From an uncultured Woeseia sp. (GTDB taxonomy: Bacteria; Pseudomonadota; Gammaproteobacteria; Steroidobacterales; Woeseiaceae), in NCBI GenBank assembly GCA_937925605.1, contig CALALV010000002.1, forward strand, positions 1 through 64,000: a stretch of DNA of 64,000 nt, read 5' to 3'. Numbering within the stretch: the stretch's first letter is position 1; the number at the start of each line of letters is the position of its first letter. Of the stretch, positions 36,163-45,609 are shown one piece after another. A program made the translations under genes and the position numbers. Under the pieces are notes generated by a model. It saw nothing but the letters and a program-made list of their open reading frames with translations. It was not told where the DNA came from and ran no database searches.

Positions 36163-36497
36163 TGGGGAGACTCCGATTAGTTCCCGTCACACACGCCGGC
36201 CGGGTCGCGGCCGAGGCAAGGCACAAGGAGCGATGTGCACTCTACGTAGATGAGCGACGAGTAACGCGGCCTCGCCCGCGACCCGGCCGGCCCACAATAA
36301 GCAATTGATATCGAAAGGCTTGCGGTCAAATCGTCTGTCGCTTTGTTGCGCGCCCTGGGCGTATCCCGATACGCTCGGCGGCACGCGTCGCGCGACAGAC
36401 GATTTGACCGCGACGTGTGTGACGAGAATTAATCAGAGTCTCCCTGGGTTCGCTCTGGCTAGTCTCGGTGGAGAGTTATTCCGGGCATGGGCACCGA
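36163..36497. promoter_or_regulatory. Divergent intergenic region between kinase and binding-protein genes
   Basis: 335 bp containing the promoters of two divergent genes. No reading frame is convincing. Its main feature is the concentric palindrome at 36322-36411, described separately. The right part (36412-36497) is less GC-rich (GAGAATTAATCAGAG), suitable for a promoter for the binding-protein gene. Confidence 0.55.
36322..36411. repeat. 90-bp concentric palindrome (19-bp arms plus inner hairpin)
   Basis: The 19-bp arm GCGGTCAAATCGTCTGTCG at 36322-36340 is repeated as its exact reverse complement at 36393-36411. Between them, centred on the same point, is GCGTAT-CCCG-ATACGC (36359-36374), a 6-bp stem with a 4-base loop. 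The segments between arm and inner stem are only partly complementary. As RNA or cruciform this would give a long, bulged hairpin. Related structures include REP-type elements, attenuators and small mobile palindromes. Which applies is not known. Confidence 0.85.
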
Positions 36498-37280
36498 ATG
36501 TACTATATCGATCGCTTGATTCTTACCCTTTGCCTGGCTTTGCTGGCGTCATCGTCCGTTCTTGCGCAGTCGGTGCCGGCCCGGATCAGCGTGCTGGCGG
36601 AAGAGTTCTGGCCCTACAGCTTTGCGACGGAAGAAGGCCAGTCGCCACAGGGTATCCTGGTCGAATTCGCTGTCGAACTCGTGGATGCGGCGGGCATGGA
36701 GCACGAGCTCGAGCTGCTGCCCTGGCCGAGAGTCATGAAGCGGGTCCGGGAACAGGAAAACCAGCTCGTCATCACGCTAATCCGCACGCGCGAGCGGGAG
36801 GGCCTTGTGCACTGGATCGGCCCGGTTGCCGAAGTCAATCATGCCCTGTACGGGGTGGCCGCGGAGGACCCGGGACCGACGACGCTGGAGGAGCTGCGCC
36901 CGCTGGTCGTCGCGACGGTCGTGGACGACGTCGCGAGCGTCTACCTGGAGAACAACGGTTTCTCGAACCTGGTCAGGACTCGCGATCACCTGAAAGGGCT
37001 GGAGATGCTGACCCGCGGTCGCGTCGACCTCTACCCCGGCAACACCTCGCTGATCGACTACCAGTGCGCCCAGCTGCCGGCCGGCTGCGGCAATATCAGG
37101 CTGGTGCTGCCACTCGCGGAGCTGGAGCAGGAGCTCTATTTCGCGCTCAGCCCCGCGACGGATGAATCCGTAGCGGCGCAGCTCCGCGAGCACTTCGATG
37201 CGCTCGTCCTGGCCGGGCGACTGGAAGCCATAAGGCAGTCATTCCTGGCTGCTGAGCAGGCGCGCGGCGCCGGCAACTGA
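36498..37280 (+). CDS. Periplasmic substrate-binding protein (SBP_bac_3-like)
   Basis: 260 aa from the ATG at 36498 (MYYIDRLILTLCLALLASSSVLAQ signal peptide). The mature domain begins ISVLAEEFWPYSF and includes GILVEFAVELVDAAGMEHELELLPWPRVM, characteristic of family 3 solute-binding proteins. No permease is nearby, so it could serve as a ligand-sensing partner of the divergent histidine kinase. An earlier GTG at 36468 would add ten polar residues and weaken the signal. Confidence 0.85.
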   Translation: MYYIDRLILTLCLALLASSSVLAQSVPARISVLAEEFWPYSFATEEGQSPQGILVEFAVELVDAAGMEHELELLPWPRVMKRVREQENQLVITLIRTREREGLVHWIGPVAEVNHALYGVAAEDPGPTTLEELRPLVVATVVDDVASVYLENNGFSNLVRTRDHLKGLEMLTRGRVDLYPGNTSLIDYQCAQLPAGCGNIRLVLPLAELEQELYFALSPATDESVAAQLREHFDALVLAGRLEAIRQSFLAAEQARGAGN

Positions 37281-37488
37281 GCGCGGGTCGCAGCGATCCG
37301 CAGCGGGCAGGGGCCGGCCCCGTTGCGCCGATTCGACGGCCCCCCTGGCGCGCGACCTGCCGGCGATGCGCAGCGCGAACGAGCATGGCCAGGCAGCGGC
37401 ACGACCGGACTCCCCGGCATGGCGTCGCCGACCGAGGCGCTCGGCCCGTCGTCAGCACGGTGTGCCCCGGACGGTGTGGCTGGCCGTT

Positions 37489-38202
37489 TCAGAACGAGAT
37501 GCCGAGGGCGAGCACGAGCCGGTCGCCGATTGTCGATTCCGGGAACAGGGCGTCGGCGTCGCCGTGCGTGCTGACCCAGGCCAGGCGCCAGTCAAAGTCG
37601 CCCTGGAGCTTGCTCACCGCCGCTTCCGTAAACCCGTAGGAGGCACCGAAAGCGTTGTCCAGGTCGTAGCGACCGAGCCGTACCGAAAGGGCGAGGCGTA
37701 GCGGCAGCTCGGCACGCGTGGCAATCGCGTAGTAGCGCCCGGGCTCACCGCTGCCGAATACGTCCGGGCTGAATCCGAAATTTGCTTCGTGGCGCCCGTC
37801 GAGCGTCAGCGTTCCGTGCCATTCCACGTAATCGTAGTCGACTCCGGGCACGGTCCCGGGGAAAACGTAGGCCGTGACGCCGAGGCCCGCTGACAGGCGT
37901 TCGGTGAGGTCGAACTCGCGCCCGCCGCCGACGTTCAACTCGACGCGTGCGCCGTCATCGGGCGCCGCGCCGTCGACGAAGCGGACGTTGGACGCCCACA
38001 GGCAGCCGTACCATCCGCGGTCGTCTTCGAGACCGAGTTCGCCCTGCAGCGCGGCGCCGGACAGCGTCTGCGAAACGCCGCGAAACAGGTAGTCCGTCGC
38101 GAGCGTAATCGAGGCATACGGCTCTGCATGCCCGGCCGGCGAGGCCGACATGCCCAGTAGCGCGATTGCCGCCAGTCCCTTCCGCCGCATTGTGCCGAAC
38201 AT
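37489..38202 (-). CDS. TorF family putative porin
   Basis: 237-aa outer-membrane protein. The start ATG at 38202 follows GGGAGG at a spacing of 7. Signal peptide ends near AGHAEPYAS. ITLATDYLFRGVSQT is the hallmark of the TIGR02001/TorF (Gcw_chp) family, followed by alternating beta strands and a terminal aromatic (LALGISF). The substrate is unknown. Confidence 0.88.
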   Translation of the reverse strand: MFGTMRRKGLAAIALLGMSASPAGHAEPYASITLATDYLFRGVSQTLSGAALQGELGLEDDRGWYGCLWASNVRFVDGAAPDDGARVELNVGGGREFDLTERLSAGLGVTAYVFPGTVPGVDYDYVEWHGTLTLDGRHEANFGFSPDVFGSGEPGRYYAIATRAELPLRLALSVRLGRYDLDNAFGASYGFTEAAVSKLQGDFDWRLAWVSTHGDADALFPESTIGDRLVLALGISF

Positions 38203-38401
38203 CACCGCGCCTCCCGCCGCCGTGAATCCCGCTGGTCACGCCGAAGCCGTTGCCTCTTTACCCGGTAAACCGGGACGGGGCGCAGATCGGCTCATTGCCG
38301 CGACCGGGCCGCGACCGGGCCGCGACCGGCCCGCCACCGATGAGCCGTTTGCCGGCCGATTCCGGTATGCCGGGATGTATGGAGACGACGAAGCCACAGG
38401 C

Positions 38402-39337
38402 ATGAGCCTCGCGCTGCTCGACCACTGGGTCCCGATGTCGCTGCTCGCCGCCGCCGCCTGGGCCCTCTCCTGCGTGATTGACGTCTGCTTCGTCAGCAAC
38501 GGCGTCTATCGCAGGGCGGGCGACGGGGTCGCGATCGCGGGGCTGTTCTGCGCGATTCCGGCGTTCGCGACCGTCCGGTCGGTCGAATGGGGCTCGATTG
38601 CTCCCGAGCTTGCGCTGGTGGGCGTGCTGTCCGGCGTTGCATTCCTGCTGCACGTCTACTTCTACTTTCGCGCGCTGTTTTCGCTGAACGACGCCGTCAA
38701 CGCAGAGATCTTCAATACGCTCAGCGTCCTCGTCATCCCGCTGCTCGCGTTTTTCTTCCTGGGCGAGCGGCTTGCCTGGCCCAACTACGCAGCGATTGGC
38801 ATCGCCGCTATGGGCATCTGCGTCCTGATCGGCTTGCAGGCCAGGCAGCTGCCCGCGCGCGCCGTGGTTTATCTCGCTGCGTCGGTCCTCGGCGTCTCCA
38901 CGATGATGGTGATGCAGGCATGGGTACTGGAATCGGCGAGCTACGCGACCGCCGTGTGGCTGTTCTCGACATCGGCTACCGCCCTCGTCTTCGCCGGCAT
39001 CGCCGTCTCGCCGCCGCGGCGGCGGCGCATCGCCGGCCTGTGGCGCCGTTTCGGCGCACTGTTCGTGGCAGTCCAGGTCCTCGAGCTGGCCGGCGTGCTG
39101 GGGTCCCAGCGCGCAACGGATCTCGGTCCGTCCGTCTCCCTGGTCGCCGTGCTGGAGTGCACGCTCCCGGTCTTCGTGATCCTGTTCAGCTGGTTGCTGC
39201 TGCGCTGCGCGGGACTGCTGGCGTCGGCCGGCGCGGAGCGGACGCTGGCGGCGCTGAGCCGCCAGTCCCGCGCCGCGCCGTCGAAGCTCGCGTCGATGCT
39301 GCTGATCGTCGGCGCGGTCTTCCTCGCGCACGCCTGA
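38402..39337 (+). CDS. EamA/DMT-like transporter
   Basis: Inner-membrane permease of 311 aa with about ten TM helices. The NDAVNAEIFNTLSVLVIPLLAFFFLGERL stretch is a typical EamA half (helix pair with the conserved P.LAFFFLGER). The second half ends with ECTLPVFVILFSWLLL. The substrate is unknown. An in-frame ATG at 38375 would add nine polar residues and cannot be excluded. Confidence 0.8.
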   Translation: MSLALLDHWVPMSLLAAAAWALSCVIDVCFVSNGVYRRAGDGVAIAGLFCAIPAFATVRSVEWGSIAPELALVGVLSGVAFLLHVYFYFRALFSLNDAVNAEIFNTLSVLVIPLLAFFFLGERLAWPNYAAIGIAAMGICVLIGLQARQLPARAVVYLAASVLGVSTMMVMQAWVLESASYATAVWLFSTSATALVFAGIAVSPPRRRRIAGLWRRFGALFVAVQVLELAGVLGSQRATDLGPSVSLVAVLECTLPVFVILFSWLLLRCAGLLASAGAERTLAALSRQSRAAPSKLASMLLIVGAVFLAHA

Positions 39338-39397
39338 TGAATCGTGACGGAGGCGTGTGGACGATGAACGCGGGCTGCAGTACCACCGCGGGACAGC

Positions 39398-40093
39398 GTG
39401 CATCGCAGCGCGCTGTTCGTGGATTCCGGGAGCCATCGCCGTCCATCTATACTGTTACTCGCGGCACGGGATCGTGGCCCGGGCCGCGCACACGGCGGAC
39501 CGGAGGACGGGTCGATCAGCGGTATCGGCGACATTACGGAGCTGCTCGAGGAGGCCTCGGCCGGAAACCGGGAGGCCAGCGCTGCGCTGTTCGAATCCGT
39601 CTACCGCGAGCTGCGAGCGATCGCGAGCGCGCAGCGGCGCCGCTGGAGCGGCAACGAGACGCTCAACACGACGGCGCTGATCAACGAAGCCTATCTGCGA
39701 CTGGCGGGCGACACGCTCTCGGACTACAGGAACCGCACGCATTTCTTCGCAACGGCGTCACGCGCGATGCGCCAGGTGCTGATCAACTACGCGGAGCGCG
39801 TGACGGCCGCGAAGCGGGGCGGCGACCGGCTGCGGGTTACCTTGTCCGCCATTGCCCTCGACGACGAGCGCACGCTGGAGGAATTGCTGGAGATCGACGC
39901 GCTGCTGACCGAGCTGGCGACAGCAAACCCGCGCCACTGCAGCGTCTTCGAGTGCCGCGTGTTCGGCGGCATGACGATCGAGGAGACGGCCACGGCCGTC
40001 GACGTGTCCCCGGCGACCGTCAAGCGCGACTGGGCGCTCGTCAGTGCCTGGGTCTACAGCAGGTTGCAGGGGCGGGGCAGGGCTGAGCCGTGA
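39398..40093 (+). CDS. ECF-like RNA polymerase sigma factor (TIGR02999 type)
   Basis: Alternative sigma factor, 231 aa as opened by the GTG at 39398. The conserved protein starts near ITELLEEASAGNREA (about residue 46), so the true start is uncertain. Region 2 includes YRELRAIA, NTTALINEAYLRLA and FFATASRAMRQVLINYAE. Region 4 is HCSVFECRVFGGMTIEETATAVDVSPATVKRDW. The next gene, a Ser/Thr kinase, overlaps the stop by 4 bases (GTGA), the characteristic pairing for this sigma group. Confidence 0.87.
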   Translation: MHRSALFVDSGSHRRPSILLLAARDRGPGRAHGGPEDGSISGIGDITELLEEASAGNREASAALFESVYRELRAIASAQRRRWSGNETLNTTALINEAYLRLAGDTLSDYRNRTHFFATASRAMRQVLINYAERVTAAKRGGDRLRVTLSAIALDDERTLEELLEIDALLTELATANPRHCSVFECRVFGGMTIEETATAVDVSPATVKRDWALVSAWVYSRLQGRGRAEP

Positions 40094-42546
40094 TCTCCGA
40101 ACGCGCAGCTGAGATTTTCGCAGAGGCCCGGACCGTCGACCCGGCGGCCCGCGATGCGTTCGTCGATAAAGCATGCGGCGGTGACGCGGGACTGCGGAGC
40201 GAGGTCGCGACGCTGCTCGGCGCCGCCGACGATTCGGAAGCCTACTTCGCGCAGCTTGCCGGGCGCGTCAGCCTTTCGGCGATGGCGGACGACGAACCGC
40301 TGCCCGCCGACAAGATCATCGGCGCCTGGCGCCTGGTTCGTCGCATCGGTAGCGGCGGAATGGGCGCGGTCTATCTCGCCGAGCGGGCGGACGAGCAGTT
40401 CGAGCAGCAGGCAGCGCTGAAGATCCTGCCGACGGGACTGGACACGGGCGACGCGCGCGCGCGATTCCTCGTCGAACGGCAGATCCTTGCCAGGCTCGTT
40501 CACGACAATATCGCCCGTCTGCTGGATGGGGGCGTGACCGACGATGGCCTGCCGTATTTCGTCATGGACTACGTCGACGGCATGCCTATCGACGAATACT
40601 GCAGAGCCATGGGCCTCGACGTCGACGGCCGCCTGCAACTCGTTCTCAGCGTCGCGGACGCCGTTCAGTACGCGCACCGCAAGCTCGTAGTCCACCGCGA
40701 CCTGAAACCGAACAACGTGCTCGTTGATTCGCAGGGTGAGGTACGCCTGCTCGACTTCGGCATAGCGACGGTGCTCGAGCCGGACCCCGGCAACGATCGC
40801 CTGACCCGGGAATCGAGGCGGCCTGCGACGCCGGCCTTTGCCAGCCCCGAGATGCTGCGCGGCGAGAGCGTGGACGTCACGACCGACGTCTACTCGATCG
40901 GGGCGCTGCTGTACGCCCTGCTTGCCGGCCGCGCACCCGTGTCATTCGTCGGTATGACCCTCGCCGAGATGTGTGCGCATGCGACGACCGCGATCCCGCC
41001 GCCCGTCAGCCGCTTCGAGCCGCGCGCCGGCGACGAGCTGGACGCGATAATCGGCAGGGCCCTGGCGAGGCTTCCGGAAGAACGCTATCCGACCGTGGAG
41101 GCACTGGCGGACGATCTGCGAAATTACCGGGCCGGCAGGCCCGTGTCCGCGCGACGACCGACTCCGCTGTACCGGGCGCGGAAATTCGTCAGGCGGCACC
41201 GGATCGGAGTCTCGTTCGCAGGCTTCGCCGCCGCCGCCGTCGCTGCGCTCGTCGGGCTGGCACTCTACTCGGCCGTCGTGTCCGATCGACAGGCGCAGCA
41301 GATCGCCCTCGAGCGCGACCGGGCCGAACGAACCCGCGACTTTCTCGTCAGCATCTTCGAGTCCACTGACCCGAACGTAGCGCCGGGCGAACAGACGGTG
41401 CGCTCCATACTCGAGGGCGCGCGCGCGCGCATCGAGGACGAGCTGGCCGGTCAGCCCGAGGTGCAGGCCGACCTGCTGCAGGCCATGGGTAGCGTCTACC
41501 AGAACTGGCGGCTCACCGCGGAGGGCCGGGACGTCATGCAGCGCGAGCTCGAACTGCGCGAAGCGCTCGGGGGCGCGGAGTCGGACGAGTATGCCGACAC
41601 GCTGATCGGGCTCGCCTATATCACCGAGATCGGCGGCGACTACGAGAGCTCGATCCAATACGCGCGGAGAGCGCTGGAAATCTACGAACGCCATGGAGAC
41701 CGAATGGGCCAGGCTGCGGCGCACGAACGCACCGGGCGCGTGCTGCACCTGCAGGGCGACTACGATGGCGCGCGGAGGCATTTCGATCGCGGACTCGAGC
41801 TGGTCGACTCCGCGGTCGGCCCGGACTCGATCGAGGCATCCTACCTGACCGAGCACATCGCCAACCTGCTCAATCACCAGGAGCAGTACGAGGAATCGCT
41901 GGCCGAATTTCGCCGCACGCTGTCGGTGCGTCGAAAGCATGTCACGGACGACAGCTCCGAGATCAGCGCGCTCTATCTCGGCATGGGTGCCGTGCTGGCC
42001 AAGCTGGCACGCTTCGACGAGGCGACGGATGCCTACGAACAGGGCCTCGCAATGAATGCACGGCTGTTCGGCCCGGACAACAGCTACCGGCTTTACTTCG
42101 TCAACGGGCTGGGCAAAGTAGCCGAGCAGCGCGGAGCGATCAACGAAGCCCGGGCCCATTTCGTCGAGGCCCGTAGCCTCATCCTGCGAGACATGCCGCA
42201 GTCTCCCAATCTCGCGTTCGCGACCGCAAACGTAGCGAGGACGATGATGCAGCTTGGTCAGTACGAGGACGCGCGGTCCTTGTACCGGGAAGCAGAGGAG
42301 ATATTCGCGACGCGGCTGCCGCGGCACTGGGCGCTTGGCACCGTAAGGACGCAGCTCGGCCTCTGCCTCGTCGAGGCCGCAGAGTACGCGGAGGCCGAAG
42401 CGCTTATTCTCGACGGCATCGCGATACTGGAGCGCCAGTGGGGCGCCGACCATCACGAGGTGCAGGCAGCGCGCGATGTCGCGATCACGCTCTACGAGAC
42501 CTGGGAGAAGCCGGCCCTGGCGGCTGCGTATCGTCGCGCCGAATGA
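40090..42546 (+). CDS. Serine/threonine protein kinase with C-terminal TPR domain
   Basis: 818 aa, GTG start. N-terminal helical region (about 1-70), then a Hanks-type kinase: GSGGMGAVY loop (87-95), Lys in AALKIL, catalytic HRDLKPNNV (His202-Asp204), DFGIA, and the activation segment with ASPEML. One TM helix (VSFAGFAAAAVAALVGLALYSAVV, about 377-400) leads to an extracytoplasmic TPR array to the end. Partner of the sigma factor with a 4-base overlap. The kinase may control the sigma factor in response to an envelope signal, an inference from coupling. Confidence 0.93.
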   Translation: MISERAAEIFAEARTVDPAARDAFVDKACGGDAGLRSEVATLLGAADDSEAYFAQLAGRVSLSAMADDEPLPADKIIGAWRLVRRIGSGGMGAVYLAERADEQFEQQAALKILPTGLDTGDARARFLVERQILARLVHDNIARLLDGGVTDDGLPYFVMDYVDGMPIDEYCRAMGLDVDGRLQLVLSVADAVQYAHRKLVVHRDLKPNNVLVDSQGEVRLLDFGIATVLEPDPGNDRLTRESRRPATPAFASPEMLRGESVDVTTDVYSIGALLYALLAGRAPVSFVGMTLAEMCAHATTAIPPPVSRFEPRAGDELDAIIGRALARLPEERYPTVEALADDLRNYRAGRPVSARRPTPLYRARKFVRRHRIGVSFAGFAAAAVAALVGLALYSAVVSDRQAQQIALERDRAERTRDFLVSIFESTDPNVAPGEQTVRSILEGARARIEDELAGQPEVQADLLQAMGSVYQNWRLTAEGRDVMQRELELREALGGAESDEYADTLIGLAYITEIGGDYESSIQYARRALEIYERHGDRMGQAAAHERTGRVLHLQGDYDGARRHFDRGLELVDSAVGPDSIEASYLTEHIANLLNHQEQYEESLAEFRRTLSVRRKHVTDDSSEISALYLGMGAVLAKLARFDEATDAYEQGLAMNARLFGPDNSYRLYFVNGLGKVAEQRGAINEARAHFVEARSLILRDMPQSPNLAFATANVARTMMQLGQYEDARSLYREAEEIFATRLPRHWALGTVRTQLGLCLVEAAEYAEAEALILDGIAILERQWGADHHEVQAARDVAITLYETWEKPALAAAYRRAE

Positions 42547-42697
42547 CCGCGACGCGTGCGACGCTACTCGCGCGCCCGGGCAGGTGAGCCGGCCCGACGC
42601 TGCAATGATCCGGATTTCATCGCGCTGGTCGCGACCGGGCGTACCGCCGGGCGCCGAACTTGGCTACCATTGCCGAAAACAAGCCCTGGGGTAAGCA

Positions 42698-44845
42698 GTG
42701 ACTCGCTTTTCGTCTCGCGCGGTGTTTGCCGCAATCTCTTTCTTCATCCTGCTCGCCAGCTCGAACGACTCCGAGGCGCAGCGCCGCGCAGCCAGCGACG
42801 AGTTGCCGATTGCGTCGCCCTGGCTGCGTGAGCACCTGCCCGACGACGCGCTGGTCTACGCGCGCATACCGCACGTATTCGGCCTGTTTGCCACGCCCAA
42901 GGGCAACGTCCTCGACGACGCGCTGAGGTCCGAGACCAACGTCGCGAACGTGCGCGCCGTGCGCGAGGCGATCAACGACAACGTCCTGATGCATATCCCG
43001 ATGTACGCGGACCTGCGCCTTCGGGTCATGGAGCAGTTCCTGCGCTCGCCGATCGAGGTGGCGGTGTTCATGGCGCCGGCCCCATCGGTCGCGCTGGTCA
43101 TGCACCTCGATATCTACTCGCATGCTCGTTTCGAGGAGATCATCGACGTGATCGCGATGGATACGCCGGGTTTCGGCCTGGCCGCACCACTCGGTGACGA
43201 CGGCCGCGGCCAGCTGGCCGGGACCCCGGTACCGGCCTTGCTGCAGTTCGACGCGGACAGCGGCCGGCTGGTCGTGAACGCCGGGCCGGCCGTCAGCCAG
43301 CCGAGCTTCGACACCATGCTCGAGGGCATGCAGCGCGACGACGAGCACCGCATGCGCGCGATGGAACGGCGCATCGACGAGAGCGGGCAGGGCGCGTTCC
43401 TGTGGCTCGATGCGGCACAGGCCCTGCCGGCGATGCAAATGATGATGCCGCCGGATCAGTACGCGCAGCTGACCGAGCTCGGCCTCGACCAGACCGACGC
43501 GGCGGGCATCGGCTGGGGCGTGGCGAACGGCAAGGGGCGCCTGGCCGTCGTGGCAGACCTCGCGGCGAATGCCGAGCGCGGTTTCATCCCGCGCATCCGC
43601 AACCAGCTCGACGCGCGCGTCGTCGGTCAGCCGGACGGCCTGATACTGCTGTCGATTCCTTCGCCCGCCGAGTTCTCCCGCATGGAGGCGCTGGTGCTGA
43701 GTGGCGCCGACGCGGAGGCGGCCGGCGAGTGGGCCGACGTCAAGGAGCAGGTTCGCGAGTACGCGGGCATGAGCCTCGAGGACGCGCTGGGCTCCATCGG
43801 TCCGGATGCGCTGATCGTGTTCGACGAGGCGGGCGAGTACATGGCGTTGCGCCTGCGCGATCCCGGGCGCTGGGAACGCCTGGTCGACAACCTGTCGGAG
43901 CAGGCAGGTCAGCGGCCGGACGAACGGCGCATCGGTCGCGACACCTACTATCACCTGAGCGTCCCTAGCCAGTTCGGTTTGCTGAACGACGAGCAGGCCG
44001 AGGAGCTGGGGTGGCTGGCGGTGCTGTTGCAAAGGCAGCGCGAACACTTCTACTGGACCCGGGACGACAACTATCTGTACCTGAGCTCAACGCCGCAGGT
44101 GCTGATCGACCGCGCATCGATGCGTGCCCGCACCGACGTCGGGGCATGGCTGGCCGAGACGCAGGCCATCGACGCGCGTGACGCAATGCTGTCCTTCAGC
44201 GGCACGACGCGCAAGCTGCCGCGACGCCTTTACGAGGCTTACATCGAGATCCTGCAAGTGCTCGCCGATGTCAGCGAAGCGGAGATTGACGTCTGGTCGA
44301 TGCCGACGCCGCGACAACTCGACCTGCCGGAGAAGGGCACGATCGGCTTCACGCTGAGCCTCGGCGATCCGACGCTCATGATGGAGCTGACCTTCGAGAA
44401 CAATCCGTTCGAACTGCTGGGCGGCATGGGCAGCGCCGCCACCGTCGGCATCCTGGCGGCCATCGCGATCCCGGCGTACCAGGACTACACGGTTCGCGCC
44501 AAGGTGGCCGAAGGCCTGGCGGCGGCCGCGGCGCCCAAGCTCGGCGTCACGGAGTATTACCTTGAACACGGCGCGTTCCCGCCGGCCGCCGAGGCGCAGC
44601 GCCTGTCGGCGATCGCGCCGGACTCGGCGGTGGTCGAAGCCGTGCGGGTCGAGGCCGATACCGGCCGCATCATCGTCACCTTCCTGCCGGGCGAGATACC
44701 GGACGGCAACGAGCTGGTGCTGACGCCGATCGCTAATCCGGACGGCACGCTCGCCTGGGAGTGCACCGGCACGATGGCCGACAAGCACAAGCCGCCGGCG
44801 TGCCGCGGCGGGGGCACGGACCCGTACGGCGGCGACGCGCTGTAG
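42698..44845 (+). CDS. Exported protein with C-terminal type IV pilin-like domain
   Basis: 715 aa, GTG start. N-terminal signal-like helix (VFAAISFFILLASSNDSEAQ). Residues about 30-565 form a large globular part that opens with LPDDALVYARIPHVFGLFATPKG, similar in style to DUF3352-like proteins. The C-terminus from about 571 reads like a type IV pilin: GILAAIAIPAYQDYTVRAKVAEGL (584 onward), a beta region, and the terminal disulfide-loop motif WEC..(Cys689)...PPAC(Cys702). The GFTLIE leader expected before it is replaced by NPFELLGGMGSA, so prepilin processing is unlikely. The function is not established. Confidence 0.82.
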   Translation: MTRFSSRAVFAAISFFILLASSNDSEAQRRAASDELPIASPWLREHLPDDALVYARIPHVFGLFATPKGNVLDDALRSETNVANVRAVREAINDNVLMHIPMYADLRLRVMEQFLRSPIEVAVFMAPAPSVALVMHLDIYSHARFEEIIDVIAMDTPGFGLAAPLGDDGRGQLAGTPVPALLQFDADSGRLVVNAGPAVSQPSFDTMLEGMQRDDEHRMRAMERRIDESGQGAFLWLDAAQALPAMQMMMPPDQYAQLTELGLDQTDAAGIGWGVANGKGRLAVVADLAANAERGFIPRIRNQLDARVVGQPDGLILLSIPSPAEFSRMEALVLSGADAEAAGEWADVKEQVREYAGMSLEDALGSIGPDALIVFDEAGEYMALRLRDPGRWERLVDNLSEQAGQRPDERRIGRDTYYHLSVPSQFGLLNDEQAEELGWLAVLLQRQREHFYWTRDDNYLYLSSTPQVLIDRASMRARTDVGAWLAETQAIDARDAMLSFSGTTRKLPRRLYEAYIEILQVLADVSEAEIDVWSMPTPRQLDLPEKGTIGFTLSLGDPTLMMELTFENNPFELLGGMGSAATVGILAAIAIPAYQDYTVRAKVAEGLAAAAAPKLGVTEYYLEHGAFPPAAEAQRLSAIAPDSAVVEAVRVEADTGRIIVTFLPGEIPDGNELVLTPIANPDGTLAWECTGTMADKHKPPACRGGGTDPYGGDAL

Positions 44846-44970
44846 GCCGCACGGCCGACTCGGTCGTCGCGCCCGCCGCGCTGCTCACGCTCGCGACCGG
44901 CGTTACGATCTACCTGCCGAGGCTGCCGACGCGATCGGCAAACCGACAACGCGCCGCCGCCGGATCGCCG

Positions 44971-45609
44971 TCAGGGTGCGGTTCGGACGAGTCCGTCGAT
45001 GCCCAGTTGCCGCGCGATCGCTTCGGCTTCCTCGGCCAGCCCTTCCTCGAGCGTGGCCTTGCGAAAGCAGGTCGACTGGATTGTCCAGATGCGCTCGCCG
45101 CTCGCGGCGTCGAGCAGGTTCGTGACGACGACGACAGTGAGCGCCTGGCGCACCGAGTCCGGAACCTTGATGACCCGGTGATCGTAGAGAAAGTAATCGA
45201 CGGGATCGCCACCGCGGCAGGTGGAGACTATCTCCTCGCGACCCTCTTCTCGCTCGATTGCGGTGTCGATACTCGCGATGTGCGACATCAGCAGAGCATC
45301 CGCACCTGAATCCGCGACGGCCTTGTCGAGGGTTTCCTGCAGGACCGAGTCACCGCTGCCGAGCACACCGTAGCTGGCCACTGCCGACACGCCGCGTGAC
45401 CGGAGCCGATCGACGATGAGTTGCTCGAGCGTGATGCGCTGGTCGGCATCGCCGGTCACTCCGACGATGAACAGGCGATCGTATTGCGTGCGCCCTGCGG
45501 CCGGGTTTTCGTAAAGCTTGATGACCTCGGGACGCTGCGCACAGGCGCCGGCGAGCGCGGCGAGCGCGACGATCGCAAGAGTGCGCCGGATCGCGGTATT
45601 CGAACACAT
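44971..45609 (-). CDS. Hypothetical lipoprotein
   Basis: 212 aa with lipobox LAGAC (Cys23). The mature part has RLFIVGVTGDADQRITLEQLIVDRLRSRGV..A.ASYG and SGADALLMSHI, then TVVVVTNLLDAASGERIWTIQS, a pattern seen in DUF4136-like and related outer-membrane lipoproteins (one strand reads 'seizing a complex sum, act on a quantity'). A Cys-rich insert (STCRGGDPVDYF) is present. It is convergent with the 715-aa gene. Function unknown. Confidence 0.65.
   Translation of the reverse strand: MCSNTAIRRTLAIVALAALAGACAQRPEVIKLYENPAAGRTQYDRLFIVGVTGDADQRITLEQLIVDRLRSRGVSAVASYGVLGSGDSVLQETLDKAVADSGADALLMSHIASIDTAIEREEGREEIVSTCRGGDPVDYFLYDHRVIKVPDSVRQALTVVVVTNLLDAASGERIWTIQSTCFRKATLEEGLAEEAEAIARQLGIDGLVRTAP

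Noticed and set aside
40942..42456. Minus-strand 504-codon frame opposite the kinase-TPR gene
   Set aside because: No domain features; the plus strand carries kinase and TPR signatures.
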